Assembly: GCF_008806325.1 (NCBI RefSeq)
Contig: NZ_WACR01000004.1
Location: 1-64,000, forward strand
Length of the DNA stretch: 64,000 nt
Source: Salibacter halophilus
Lineage (GTDB): Bacteria; Bacteroidota; Bacteroidia; Flavobacteriales_G; Salibacteraceae
Direction: 5' to 3'
The notes under the pieces were generated by a model. The model saw only the letters and a program-made list of their open reading frames with translations. It was not told where the DNA came from and ran no database searches. Positions 27,256-36,031 of the stretch are shown piece after piece. Position 1 is the stretch's first letter. Every line of letters begins with the position of its first letter. A program made the position numbers and the translations under genes.

Positions 27256-29478
27256 ATGGCCGAAGACAATGTAAATAAAGCAGCTGAGGACAAAAAAGAA
27301 GTCAGTACTGATGCTGCCGATGTTAAGCGCAAGGTGGAAGGGAGTTCTGCCAAATTGGAAACGTTTGAGTACGATAATGAAATCGTAAGAAAATTTGCTA
27401 TCGCTACTCTAGTTTTTGGTATTGTGGGAATGTTAGTTGGTTTGACAGCAGCTCTGGAATTTGTGTTTCCGGAGATCAATGCTGGTATACCGTACATAAC
27501 ATTTGGTCGAATTAGACCACTCCACACGAATGCAATTATTTTTGCTTTTGTGGGGAACTCCATTTTTACAGGAGTTTATTACTCCATGCCTCGATTGCTC
27601 AAAACCCCGATGTGGAGTAAAAAGCTATCGAATTTTAACTTTTGGGGATGGCAGGCAATTATTTTAGCTGCTGCTATCACGCTCCCATTAGGTTTTAACT
27701 CAAGTAAAGAGTACGCTGAACTCGAATGGCCAATCGACATTGCAATTGCAGTTGTTTGGGTAGTGTTTGGGATCAACATGTTTATGACAATCCTCAACAG
27801 GAGAGAGCGTCACCTCTACGTTGCTATTTGGTTTTACATCTCTACGTTCCTCACAGTTGCAATGCTTCATATTGTCAACAACCTCGAACTTCCTGTTAGC
27901 CTATTTAAGTCTTACAGTATTTTTGCAGGTGTGCAGGATGCCCTGGTTCAGTGGTGGTACGGTCACAATGCCGTGGCCTTCTTCCTCACTACACCAATTT
28001 TGGGATTGATGTACTACTTTGTTCCAAAAGCGGCTAACCGTCCTGTTTACTCTTATCGATTATCGATTATTCACTTTTGGGCGCTCATCTTCATTTATAT
28101 ATGGGCTGGTCCTCACCACTTGTTGTACACAGCACTTCCAGATTGGGCTCAATCATTGGGCACTGTATTTAGTATAATGCTCATCTTCCCATCTTGGGGT
28201 GGTATGCTCAACGGATTGCTCACACTTCGCGGTGCATGGGACCGAGTGAGAGAAGATCCGGTTTTGAAATTCTTTGTCGTAGCGATCACGGCTTACGGTA
28301 TGAGTACATTTGAAGGCCCAATGCTTTCAACTCGTTCATTGAACGCAATTGCTCACTATACAGACTGGATTCCGGCTCACGTTCACATCGGAGGTCTCGG
28401 ATGGAATGGTTTCATGGCGTTCGGTATGCTTTACTGGTTGTTCCCTAAAATGTGGGGCGGCAAACTGTGGAGTACTAAAATGGCGAATGCTCACTTCTGG
28501 ATCGGAACATTGGGTATTCTGTTTTGGGCACTGCCAATGTACTGGGCAGGTTGGACTCAGGCTTCTATGTGGAAGCAGTTTACTGATGAAGGAATTTTGG
28601 CCTATCCGAACTTCCTCGAAACAGTTACTCAGCTCGCACCGATGTACGGCCTCAGAGCAATTGGTGGAGCGTTGTACTTAACGGGAGCTATCTTAGGTGT
28701 TATCAACCTTTGGAAAACTGCCCAAAAAGGCTCTTTTGTGAAAACTGAAACAGCTCAGGCTCCTGCACTACCTAAGAAATACAAAAAGCCAAAAGGAGAA
28801 TACTGGCACAGATGGATTGAAAGACGTCCAGTTCAATTTTTCATCCTTTCACTTGTAGCTGTTGTAATTGGAGGTGTAATTGAAATGGTTCCTACTTTCC
28901 TTGTGAAAAGTAACGTTCCAACAATTGCCAGCGTAAAACCTTACACACCACTCGAATTAGAAGGTCGTGATATTTACATCAGAGAAGGCTGTAATAACTG
29001 CCACTCTCAAATGGTTCGTCCGTTTAGATCTGAAGTTGTTCGTTATGGTGATTATTCCAAGGCAGGAGAATATGTTTACGATCACCCACACCTTTGGGGC
29101 TCAAAACGAACTGGTCCTGATGTTCACAGGTTGGGTAACAAGTACCCTGATTCATGGCACTATCGCCACATGCTGGATCCGGAGTTAACTTCTCCCGGCT
29201 CAATTATGCCACCATATCCATGGTTGTTTGAGAATGACCTGGATGTAAGCAATACTCCTGATAAGATTGAAGCGATGCAAACTCTTGGAGTTCCTTATGA
29301 AGAAGGTTACTCTCAGGAAGCACTCAAAGATCTCAACAGTCAGGCTGAAGAGATTGCCAGCGGATTGACTGAAGAAGGTTATGAAGTATCACCTGATAAA
29401 GAAATTGTGGCGTTGATTGCTTACTTACAGAGACTGGGAACTGATATTAAAGCTCAGGATCAACAAAACGAAGAATAA
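27256..29478 (+). CDS. ccoN: cbb3-type cytochrome oxidase, fused CcoN-CcoO subunit
   Basis: 740 residues, far longer than CcoN alone (~480). Residues ~50-480 are the 12-helix CcoN core: haem- and CuB-ligand regions VQWWYGHNAVAFF, GPHHLLYTALPDW and IPAHVHIGGLGWNG. From about residue 515 there is a new membrane helix (FFILSLVAVVIGGVIEMVPT) and a CcoO cytochrome c domain: CNNCH haem site in REGCNNCHSQMVRPF, and the Met ligand region in PGSIMPPYPWLF. The product reduces O2 to water with high affinity while pumping protons. The CcoN-CcoO fusion is a known Bacteroidota variant. No separate ccoO is present, supporting a true fusion. Confidence 0.93.
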   Translation: MAEDNVNKAAEDKKEVSTDAADVKRKVEGSSAKLETFEYDNEIVRKFAIATLVFGIVGMLVGLTAALEFVFPEINAGIPYITFGRIRPLHTNAIIFAFVGNSIFTGVYYSMPRLLKTPMWSKKLSNFNFWGWQAIILAAAITLPLGFNSSKEYAELEWPIDIAIAVVWVVFGINMFMTILNRRERHLYVAIWFYISTFLTVAMLHIVNNLELPVSLFKSYSIFAGVQDALVQWWYGHNAVAFFLTTPILGLMYYFVPKAANRPVYSYRLSIIHFWALIFIYIWAGPHHLLYTALPDWAQSLGTVFSIMLIFPSWGGMLNGLLTLRGAWDRVREDPVLKFFVVAITAYGMSTFEGPMLSTRSLNAIAHYTDWIPAHVHIGGLGWNGFMAFGMLYWLFPKMWGGKLWSTKMANAHFWIGTLGILFWALPMYWAGWTQASMWKQFTDEGILAYPNFLETVTQLAPMYGLRAIGGALYLTGAILGVINLWKTAQKGSFVKTETAQAPALPKKYKKPKGEYWHRWIERRPVQFFILSLVAVVIGGVIEMVPTFLVKSNVPTIASVKPYTPLELEGRDIYIREGCNNCHSQMVRPFRSEVVRYGDYSKAGEYVYDHPHLWGSKRTGPDVHRLGNKYPDSWHYRHMLDPELTSPGSIMPPYPWLFENDLDVSNTPDKIEAMQTLGVPYEEGYSQEALKDLNSQAEEIASGLTEEGYEVSPDKEIVALIAYLQRLGTDIKAQDQQNEE

Positions 29479-29503
29479 GATATTGGTTTGTGAAATAGGA
29501 TTT

Positions 29504-29521
29504 GGAGGCTATTTGGCCTCC
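29504..29521 (+). other. Short intercistronic hairpin between ccoNO and ccoQ
   Basis: 6-bp GC-rich stem GGAGGC/GCCTCC with a 6-base loop and no T run, so not a classic terminator. It could protect or punctuate the ccoNO message. Confidence 0.3.
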
Positions 29522-29541
29522 TCTTCCAAAACAAAAAGATT

Positions 29542-29721
29542 ATGCTAAAATTCATCAAACATCACATGTCATCAATCACAGATATTGAGATTTTTCCTTT
29601 GATCTCGTTTTTGATCTTTTTCTCAGTATTTGTGGGATTCATAATTTATGTGATTACAATGCGTAAAAGCACAGCAGAGGAATGTGCAAATATCCCGATC
29701 AACGATGAACCTAATCAATAA
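29542..29721 (+). CDS. ccoQ: CcoQ-like small subunit of cbb3 oxidase
   Basis: 59 residues from ATG 29542. An N-terminal MLKFIKHHMSSITDIEIFP is followed by one membrane helix (LISFLIFFSVFVGFIIYVI) and a polar tail TMRKSTAEECANIPINDE. Position between ccoNO and ccoP, size and topology fit CcoQ, which stabilises the complex. Sequence identity in this family is low, so the call leans on context. Confidence 0.75.
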   Translation: MLKFIKHHMSSITDIEIFPLISFLIFFSVFVGFIIYVITMRKSTAEECANIPINDEPNQ

Positions 29722-29744
29722 CTCCTGAAAAACATTGAATTAAA

Positions 29745-30944
29745 ATGAAAAGTCAACGAATAAATACGGTATTGAAAAAAGCCCTTTTTGCAGGTAGCTT
29801 TTTATTACCTCTTGCTACGATTGCCCAGGAAGCAGAGCAAAAAGTTGAGTCTGCCGGGATGTCTGATACATGGAAATTGTACATCTTACTGGGAATGATC
29901 GCTTTTCAAATTATCTTAATTTTCACAATTGGGAATATTATCCGCAACCTTACAGGAAGTAAAAAACTGTGGACTTCAGCTCTCACAAGCAAAAAGGCGG
30001 CAGGTGTTGTAACAGTTGGTTTTGTCCTTTCATCTTTCTCTGCTTTTGCACAGGATAGTGGTCAGAGCCCGTTTCACCTCGACAGTGGGTTGGAAAACCT
30101 CTTGCTTTCGCTCAATGGTGTTTTATTGCTCTGTATTCTAATTCTTTTAGGAATGTTGAGATCATTGATCAGAACACTCACTACAGCAAAAGAAGGTGTT
30201 GAGGCAATTGCTGAGAAAGAGAGTGCATGGAGCAAATTGATGCAAAAGCTTACTGACAGTGTTCCGGTTGAAGAGGAAGAAGAAGTAATGACGGATCACG
30301 AATACGATGGAATTGTTGAGCTTGATAACAACCTTCCACCATGGTGGCTTGCAGGTTTTTACATTACAATTGTAGCTGCTGTTGTCTACATTGGCTATTA
30401 CCACGTTTACCTGGATGGAAATATGCAGGAACGCGAGTTCAAAGCTGAAATGGCTGAAGCTGCAAAACAGAAAGAAGCTTATTTAGCAAGTCTTGAAAAT
30501 CAGGTTGATGAGTCTAATGTGACGATGCTCGAAGACAAATCTGCATTGGCTGAAGGAAAATCAATCTACGATGCAAACTGCGTTGCCTGTCACGGTAATC
30601 AGGGACAGGGAGGTGTAGGACCAAACCTCACAGATAAGTACTGGTTACACGGTGGTAGCATTAAGGATGTTTTTAAAACCATTAAATACGGTGTTACTTC
30701 AAAAGGAATGATTGCCTGGGAAGATCAATTGACACCACCTCAAATGCAAAAAGTTGCCAGCTACGTGAAAACATTTGTAGGTACAAATCCTCCTAACCAA
30801 AAGGAACCACAAGGTGAGATTTGGGAACCGGAGGTTGAAGATTCAGGATCTGACAGTGAAACTGACACCGAAACTGAAAAAGGTGACGAAAACACTGAGG
30901 AAGAGTCTGGATCTGACCAAAAAGATGATGTAGCTGCGCTATAG
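29745..30944 (+). CDS. ccoP: cbb3 oxidase cytochrome c subunit CcoP, single haem
   Basis: 399 residues. It begins with a signal-like segment (LLPLATIAQ), two or more extra helices (YILLGMIAFQIILIFTIGNI; AGVVTVGFVLSSFSAFAQ; LLSLNGVLLLCILILLGML), then the family region DHEYDGIVELDNNLPPWWLAGFY and a membrane helix. The periplasmic part has one CxxCH (NCVACHGNQGQGG) with the likely Met ligand in SKGMIAWEDQL. Classical CcoP has two haem sites; only one is visible here, as often in Bacteroidota. The C-terminus is a long acidic Glu/Asp/Ser/Thr tail. It delivers electrons to CcoO and CcoN. Two GGTCAGANCC words lie inside. Confidence 0.9.
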   Translation: MKSQRINTVLKKALFAGSFLLPLATIAQEAEQKVESAGMSDTWKLYILLGMIAFQIILIFTIGNIIRNLTGSKKLWTSALTSKKAAGVVTVGFVLSSFSAFAQDSGQSPFHLDSGLENLLLSLNGVLLLCILILLGMLRSLIRTLTTAKEGVEAIAEKESAWSKLMQKLTDSVPVEEEEEVMTDHEYDGIVELDNNLPPWWLAGFYITIVAAVVYIGYYHVYLDGNMQEREFKAEMAEAAKQKEAYLASLENQVDESNVTMLEDKSALAEGKSIYDANCVACHGNQGQGGVGPNLTDKYWLHGGSIKDVFKTIKYGVTSKGMIAWEDQLTPPQMQKVASYVKTFVGTNPPNQKEPQGEIWEPEVEDSGSDSETDTETEKGDENTEEESGSDQKDDVAAL

Positions 30945-30953
30945 AATACGATT

Positions 30954-32363
30954 ATGGGATTAGCTGAAGAAGTGAATAGAGATGCTTTTAGAGATAGCAT
31001 CGCTACGGTAGATGAAGAAGGAAAAAGGAATTGGATTTATCCCAAAAAGCCTCAGGGCAGATATTACAAATGGAGAAGTTATGTGAGCTATGTATTGCTC
31101 GCATTCTTCTTTTCTGCACCCTTCATTAAAATTGGTGGGGAACCTCTCATCATGCTGAATGTCATCGACCGAAAGTTTGTCTTTTTTGGACAGATTTTTT
31201 GGCCACAGGATTTTTATCTTTTCGTGATAGGGATGATAACCATGATTGTGTTTATCATCCTTTTCACCGTTATTTACGGCCGACTTTTTTGTGGGTGGGT
31301 TTGCCCGCAAACTATTTTTATGGAGATGGTATTCCGCAAGATCGAGTACTGGATTGAGGGCGATTTTCGCAAACAGCGCAAGCTCGATCAAATGAAGTGG
31401 AACGGTGAAAAGATCAGGAAAAAAACGCTCAAGCACGCTATTTTCTTTGGGCTGTCCTTTATCATTTCAAATCTGTTTTTGATTTATATTATCGGTGATC
31501 ACGACTGGTTTAGTTTGGTAAGTGATCATCCAAGAGAACACGTTGGCGGACTCACATCTATGGTGATTTTCACGGGTGTTTTCTACGGGGTTTTCTCCAA
31601 ATTCAGGGAACAGGTTTGTACAGTTGTTTGTCCGTACGGAAGGCTGCAGGGCGTGCTGCTCGACAGCAAGTCAATTGTTGTGGCTTACGACTTTGTTCGC
31701 GGTGAAAAACGCGGCAGATTCAAAAGAAGAGAAGATCGGGAAGAGCAGGGCAAAGGAGATTGCATCGATTGTCATGCCTGCGTGGATGTTTGTCCAACAG
31801 GGATCGATATCAGGAACGGTACTCAGCTCGAATGTATCAACTGCACCGCTTGTATAGATGCTTGTGATGCGATAATGGATAAAGTAGGTTTTGACCGCGG
31901 ACTCATCCGTTACGCATCTGAAGAAAACATTCGCGAGAAAAAAGAATTCACTTTTACGAGCAGAATGTTCGCTTATACCGGAGTTCTGGGAGTTTTAGTA
32001 GGAGTGCTGTTAATGCTTTTCGCTTTCAGAACCGATGCCGAAGCCACAATACTCCGTGCACCTGGTACCATTTATCAAAAAACTGAAGATGGCAGATTGA
32101 GCAACCTGTACCAGTACAAAGTCATCAACAAAACGAACGAAGAATTACCTATTCATTTTCAAATAGAATCAGAACACGGGGAAATTAAGATGGTAGGTAA
32201 AGATCTGGTTGTCAAAAAGGGAGAGTACATTGAGGGAGCTTTTTTCATCATACTCGATGAAAGCGAACTCGATGGAATGAAAACAAAAGTTGAAGTTGGC
32301 GTATATGGCGGTGACCGCAGGTTAGATGTCAACACAACATCATTTATTGGTCCAATTAAATAA
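30954..32363 (+). CDS. ccoG: cbb3 oxidase accessory protein CcoG (ferredoxin type)
   Basis: 469 residues. Five membrane helices with the family motifs CGWVCPQTIFMEMVFRKIEY and CTVVCPYGRLQGVLLD. Two 4Fe-4S cluster motifs are seen: CIDCHACVDVCPTGIDIR and CINCTACIDACDAIMDK. The periplasmic C-terminal domain is Ig-like (YQYKVINKTNEELPIHFQIE). CcoG is linked to copper reduction and delivery for cbb3 assembly. It starts 9 bp after ccoP and is followed by ccoH after 6 bp, clearly the same operon. Confidence 0.93.
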   Translation: MGLAEEVNRDAFRDSIATVDEEGKRNWIYPKKPQGRYYKWRSYVSYVLLAFFFSAPFIKIGGEPLIMLNVIDRKFVFFGQIFWPQDFYLFVIGMITMIVFIILFTVIYGRLFCGWVCPQTIFMEMVFRKIEYWIEGDFRKQRKLDQMKWNGEKIRKKTLKHAIFFGLSFIISNLFLIYIIGDHDWFSLVSDHPREHVGGLTSMVIFTGVFYGVFSKFREQVCTVVCPYGRLQGVLLDSKSIVVAYDFVRGEKRGRFKRREDREEQGKGDCIDCHACVDVCPTGIDIRNGTQLECINCTACIDACDAIMDKVGFDRGLIRYASEENIREKKEFTFTSRMFAYTGVLGVLVGVLLMLFAFRTDAEATILRAPGTIYQKTEDGRLSNLYQYKVINKTNEELPIHFQIESEHGEIKMVGKDLVVKKGEYIEGAFFIILDESELDGMKTKVEVGVYGGDRRLDVNTTSFIGPIK

Positions 32364-32369
32364 TCGAAT

Positions 32370-32813
32370 ATGAAAAAGTTCAACTGGGGACATGGAATTA
32401 CGATCGTTTTAGTGATGATCATCGTTGGTTTTTCCTATGTTCTTTTCATGAGCTTTAACAGAGAGTATGATCTCGTTGCCGAGGACTACTACGCCAAAGA
32501 GTTGACATTCCAGGATGAAATCGATAAGCGCGAAAATGCACTTCGAGCTGATAAACGAATCGCGACAACTTTTGACAAAGAGCACCTCATTCTAGAATTT
32601 ATGGGAGTTGATAACACTCCCGATTCTGGAACAGTAAAGCTTTTTAGACCATCGAGCAAAGCGTTGGACATGACTTTTGAGATGAAACTCGATACAGCTC
32701 AACGCTTATTCATTCCGTTTGAAAAATTGCGCAAAGGAAAATACATCGTACAGGCCGATTGGACTGAAAACCAAACAGGTTTTTACGTTGAAGAAACTGT
32801 ATTTGTACCGTGA
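32370..32813 (+). CDS. ccoH: FixH/CcoH family assembly protein
   Basis: 147 residues. One N-terminal membrane helix (ITIVLVMIIVGFSYVLFMSF) followed by the typical YDLVAEDYYAKELTFQDEID segment and a beta-rich periplasmic domain (GTVKLFRPSSKALDMTFEMK). CcoH interacts with CcoN during complex assembly. Its TGA stop overlaps the GTG start of the next gene (GTGA). Confidence 0.88.
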   Translation: MKKFNWGHGITIVLVMIIVGFSYVLFMSFNREYDLVAEDYYAKELTFQDEIDKRENALRADKRIATTFDKEHLILEFMGVDNTPDSGTVKLFRPSSKALDMTFEMKLDTAQRLFIPFEKLRKGKYIVQADWTENQTGFYVEETVFVP

Positions 32814-33514
32814 TTCCGTATTGGACCGCCATATCGCTAGGGCTAATCAGTAGCCTACACTGCATGGGAATGTGCGGACCAATCGCTATGGCGATACCTG
32901 TAAAACGACAATCAAAACTACAGGTAGCAACCGGAGCCGCTATTTACAACGCAGGCAGAATTTCAACCTACATGATCCTCGGTTTGCTATTTGGTTTGCT
33001 TGGAAAAACCTTTTTCACGGCAGGTGTTCAACGTGGAGTTTCCATCGGGTTGGGAATTGTTTTCTTATTGGCGGTGATCATTCCTCGCCTCACAAATGCT
33101 AAAATTCCGCTGGAAAAGACAGCTTACAAAGTCGTTGGCCGACTCATGGGACGCTTTAAAAAACTCTTTAAAACGCACTCTGCCGAGTCTGTTTACTCGA
33201 TTGGTGTTCTCAACGGACTTTTACCTTGCGGAATGGTTTACCTGGCACTTGCCGGAGCAATCTCAACCGGTGGTTGGTCTGAAGGTGCAATTTACATGCT
33301 GTTTTTTGGCATGGGAACGCTTCCGCTGATGTTATCGGCAACGATGGCCGGCAGTTTGTTTTCTGCATCGGTAAGAACCAAATTCCGCAAGGCCATTCCG
33401 GTTCTGATCGGAGTAATGGGCGTTTTGCTTATTTTGCGTGGGATGAACCTCGGGATTCCCTATGTAAGTCCTGAAATTGAGTTTGTTAACCCGGCAATCA
33501 CCGAGTGTGATTGA
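32810..33514 (+). CDS. SafE/TauE-like membrane protein of the cbb3 locus
   Basis: 234 residues, GTG start overlapping the ccoH stop. Six hydrophobic segments; conserved SLHCMGMCGPIAMAIPVK near the N-terminus and LNGLLPCGMVYLALAGAIS in the second half. The pairs MGMCGP and LPCGM are characteristic of the UreH/DsbD-like cytochrome-biogenesis branch found beside cbb3 genes, where a role in copper or thiol transfer is suspected. Last gene of the operon. A GGCTCTGACC word starts 9 bp after its stop. Confidence 0.8.
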   Translation: MIPYWTAISLGLISSLHCMGMCGPIAMAIPVKRQSKLQVATGAAIYNAGRISTYMILGLLFGLLGKTFFTAGVQRGVSIGLGIVFLLAVIIPRLTNAKIPLEKTAYKVVGRLMGRFKKLFKTHSAESVYSIGVLNGLLPCGMVYLALAGAISTGGWSEGAIYMLFFGMGTLPLMLSATMAGSLFSASVRTKFRKAIPVLIGVMGVLLILRGMNLGIPYVSPEIEFVNPAITECD

Positions 33515-33545
33515 CAGATTTTGGCTCTGACCATCACTACCAACT

Positions 33546-33587
33546 TTTAGGTATTTTTTAGTTAAATTCAGTCTAAATAAAGCTAAA
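33546..33587. promoter_or_regulatory. Paired TTTAG / CTAAA repeats upstream of feoA
   Basis: Two TTTAG words (33546, 33557; 11 bp apart) face two CTAAA words (33573, 33583; 10 bp apart) just upstream of the feoA -7 element. Helical-turn spacing and inverted symmetry suggest a dimeric repressor site, plausibly iron-responsive (inference). Confidence 0.35.
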
Positions 33588-33602
33588 TTAATCTCACCTA
33601 CG

Positions 33603-33610
33603 TATATTTG
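33603..33610 (+). promoter_or_regulatory. -7 promoter element of feoA
   Basis: TATATTTG, an exact TAnnTTTG match, 7 bases before ATG 33617. The TTG inside it is therefore promoter and not the start codon. Confidence 0.55.
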
Positions 33611-33616
33611 AATGCA

Positions 33617-33856
33617 ATGAAACTTTCAGATTTAAAACAAGGTCAGGAAGCGATTATCACAGAAATCGAAGATAGCTCAGTAACGGAGCAACTCATGGAA
33701 ATGGGATGTTTACCCGGTGAATTGGTTGTCATTGAAAATGTTGCACCAATGGGTGATCCAATTGCTATTTCTGTAGTTGGATACAAATTCAGTCTTCGTA
33801 AAGCTGATGCCGCTAAGGTTGAGGTGAAAATTCCGGCAGGTTATACCAACGCCTGA
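33617..33856 (+). CDS. feoA: Ferrous iron transport protein FeoA
   Basis: 79 residues, a single SH3-like FeoA domain: MKLSDLKQGQEAIITEIED, LMEMGCLPGELVVIENVAP, and IAISVVGYKFSLRKADAAKV. FeoA is a small cytoplasmic partner of FeoB. The ATG at 33617 is chosen over an upstream TTG at 33608 that lies in the -7 element. Unusually, feoB is not downstream in the same direction but convergent, overlapping the feoA end by 16 bp. Confidence 0.92.
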   Translation: MKLSDLKQGQEAIITEIEDSSVTEQLMEMGCLPGELVVIENVAPMGDPIAISVVGYKFSLRKADAAKVEVKIPAGYTNA

Positions 33857-35955
33857 TAAGTGATAAAACTCGCTATGTAAGCCAGTGCAGTTAGGTATGA
33901 AAACTGCAGAATTGGCCATTTCCAACTATTGGTTTCCCGTTTCGTAATCGCCAGTGTGCTCATACACTGCATCGCAATCACATAGAAAATCAACAGTGAT
34001 GAAGCTGTTGGAATACTCATGTATGCTTCGCCCGTTCTGGGGTTGACACTGTTCTTCATCTTTTCTTTCAGAGCCTGTATGTTATCCGCTTCTCCTTCTA
34101 CGCTGTAGAGAATAGACATGGTTCCTACGAATACTTCGCGGGCAGCGAATGAAGTGACAACAGCAATACCTATTCGCCAGTCAAAGCCCAATGGCTGAAT
34201 AGCAGGCTCAATCGCTCTTCCCATGATTCCGGCATAAGAGTTTTCGAGTTTCTCTGTGTTGCGCATCGTTTCTATTCGTTGAGGTGTATGCTGTTCGGTT
34301 TGAGCCATTTTATCGTATTTCTCATCAACCTTTTGCATAGCATCTCCGGGTCCGAAAGAGGAGAGTCCCCACAACAAAATCGAAATAATGAGAATCACTT
34401 TTCCGGCTTCAGTAACAAATGTGTAGCCTTTGTTGATCATGCTCGTCCATACATTTCCCCAGCGAGGAGCACGATAGGTAGGCAATTCTAGAATAAACGA
34501 GCTCTGGACTTTATTCTGCAACACGAGATTGAAAACCCATGCCACACCAATTCCCAGGAGTAATCCCAGCAAGTAAAGCCCGAGCATGAACAATCCCTGT
34601 AAGCTGATAAAGCCAAAGTAATATTCCTCCGGAACGATAAAGCCCACTAAAAATACGTAAACCGGTAAGCGTGCTGAGCAACTCATGAGCGGAGTAACCA
34701 TAATCGTGATCATGCGCTCTTTCCAGTTATCGATGTTGCGGGCAGCCATAATAGCTGGGATTGCACACGCAAATCCACTCACTAGCGGAACGACTGATCG
34801 TCCGTTCATTCCCACACTTCGCAAAAAGCGATCGTTCATGAAGCTGACGCGTGCCATGTAGCCGGTATCTTCCAGCAATGTCACGAGTCCGAACAGAATC
34901 ATAATTTGAGGCACAAAAATGACAATACCGCCAATCCCGGCCACGATACCATTAGCGAGGAAATCAGTAAACATGTTTGTGGGTAGCGCATCCATCACAG
35001 CACCCGACAACCAACCAAATGCATAGTCGATCATATCCATCGGGTAGGCTGCGAAGCTGAAAACTGCCTGGAACAACAAGAAAAAGACCGCTACGAAAAT
35101 GATAAATCCGTAAACGGGATGTGTCAGATATTTATCGAGCTTGGCTGTGATAGCTTTTGGTCCGTCATCCGGTTCCACTTCAGCCATTACGAAAGGAAGG
35201 ATCTTTCCGATTTTCCTGTAGCGTTCTGATATCTCGAGGATTTCCTCTTTTTTGGGGTTGATCTCGAGATCTGAAAAAGCCCTGTTTAAAGCGTCCTTTT
35301 TCTCACTTAGCCAACTGTAGCGATTGATACTTACCGAGAGCTTAAAAGCACGGTAATCGTGATCGACATTGAGTATATCCTTGAGCAAATCATTGCCCAG
35401 TTTTTTCATCTTATCAGACGGGCGAAAGAAAGTTACTTTGCCCGGCTGTAATTCGTCAATTCTATCTTTGAGCTCGCTGACGCCCTCTTTCGATTTAGCG
35501 TTGATCGCCAGAACAGGAACGCCCATTTTTTCTTCCAGCGCTTTATTGTCGATCGAGACACCACTTTTTTCAGCAATGTCACTCATGTTGAGCGCTACGA
35601 TAGCCGGAATTCCTAAATCGATTACCTGGGTGGCGAGAAATAAGTTTCGCTTGAGGTTTGAAGCATCGATCACGATGATCACGCCATCGGGATGTTCTTG
35701 TGCCTCAGGTTGAAAAAGAACTTTACAGGCAACTTCTTCATCGAGTGATTTTGGCGATAAGCTGTAGATGCCGGGCAAGTCGATAACACGATACCCGTTG
35801 CCCGAGCTGTCTTTAAATCCGCCAACTTTCTTGTCTACCGTAACGCCCGGGAAATTCCCCACTTTTTGGTTCATTCCCGTAAGGGCATTGAACAGTGATG
35901 TTTTTCCGGAATTCGGATTACCGACAAGCGCTATTTTCTTCTTCCCCTCACTCAT
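33841..35955 (-). CDS. feoB: Ferrous iron transporter FeoB
   Basis: 704 residues. The N-terminal G domain shows G1 GNPNSGKTSLFN, the switch region GNFPGVTVDKK, G3 DLPGIYSLSP and G4 ALNMSD. The membrane part has the Gate motifs (LEDTGYMARVSFMNDR; MVTPLMSCSARLPVYVFL) with the conserved Cys. It imports Fe(II) across the inner membrane. It is transcribed opposite to feoA and ends inside it. A perfect palindrome sits directly before its ATG. Confidence 0.95.
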   Translation of the reverse strand: MSEGKKKIALVGNPNSGKTSLFNALTGMNQKVGNFPGVTVDKKVGGFKDSSGNGYRVIDLPGIYSLSPKSLDEEVACKVLFQPEAQEHPDGVIIVIDASNLKRNLFLATQVIDLGIPAIVALNMSDIAEKSGVSIDNKALEEKMGVPVLAINAKSKEGVSELKDRIDELQPGKVTFFRPSDKMKKLGNDLLKDILNVDHDYRAFKLSVSINRYSWLSEKKDALNRAFSDLEINPKKEEILEISERYRKIGKILPFVMAEVEPDDGPKAITAKLDKYLTHPVYGFIIFVAVFFLLFQAVFSFAAYPMDMIDYAFGWLSGAVMDALPTNMFTDFLANGIVAGIGGIVIFVPQIMILFGLVTLLEDTGYMARVSFMNDRFLRSVGMNGRSVVPLVSGFACAIPAIMAARNIDNWKERMITIMVTPLMSCSARLPVYVFLVGFIVPEEYYFGFISLQGLFMLGLYLLGLLLGIGVAWVFNLVLQNKVQSSFILELPTYRAPRWGNVWTSMINKGYTFVTEAGKVILIISILLWGLSSFGPGDAMQKVDEKYDKMAQTEQHTPQRIETMRNTEKLENSYAGIMGRAIEPAIQPLGFDWRIGIAVVTSFAAREVFVGTMSILYSVEGEADNIQALKEKMKNSVNPRTGEAYMSIPTASSLLIFYVIAMQCMSTLAITKRETNSWKWPILQFSYLTALAYIASFITYQALV

Positions 35956-35969
35956 TTTGCAATTGCAAA
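35956..35969. promoter_or_regulatory. 14-bp palindrome abutting the feoB start
   Basis: TTTGCAATTGCAAA, perfect, immediately upstream of the feoB ATG. On the minus strand its first bases complete CACCTTTG, a near match to the -7 word. It may act as an operator or 5' mRNA hairpin. Confidence 0.35.
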
Positions 35970-36031
35970 GGTGGTTTTTCCGAGTTATTCCTACAATACC
36001 TATTTGTAGTTATTCTAAATAAGAATCACTC

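Noticed and set aside
33608-33616. TTG start for FeoA
   Set aside because: The TTG is part of the exact -7 promoter word TATATTTG; the ATG at 33617 matches the FeoA family start.
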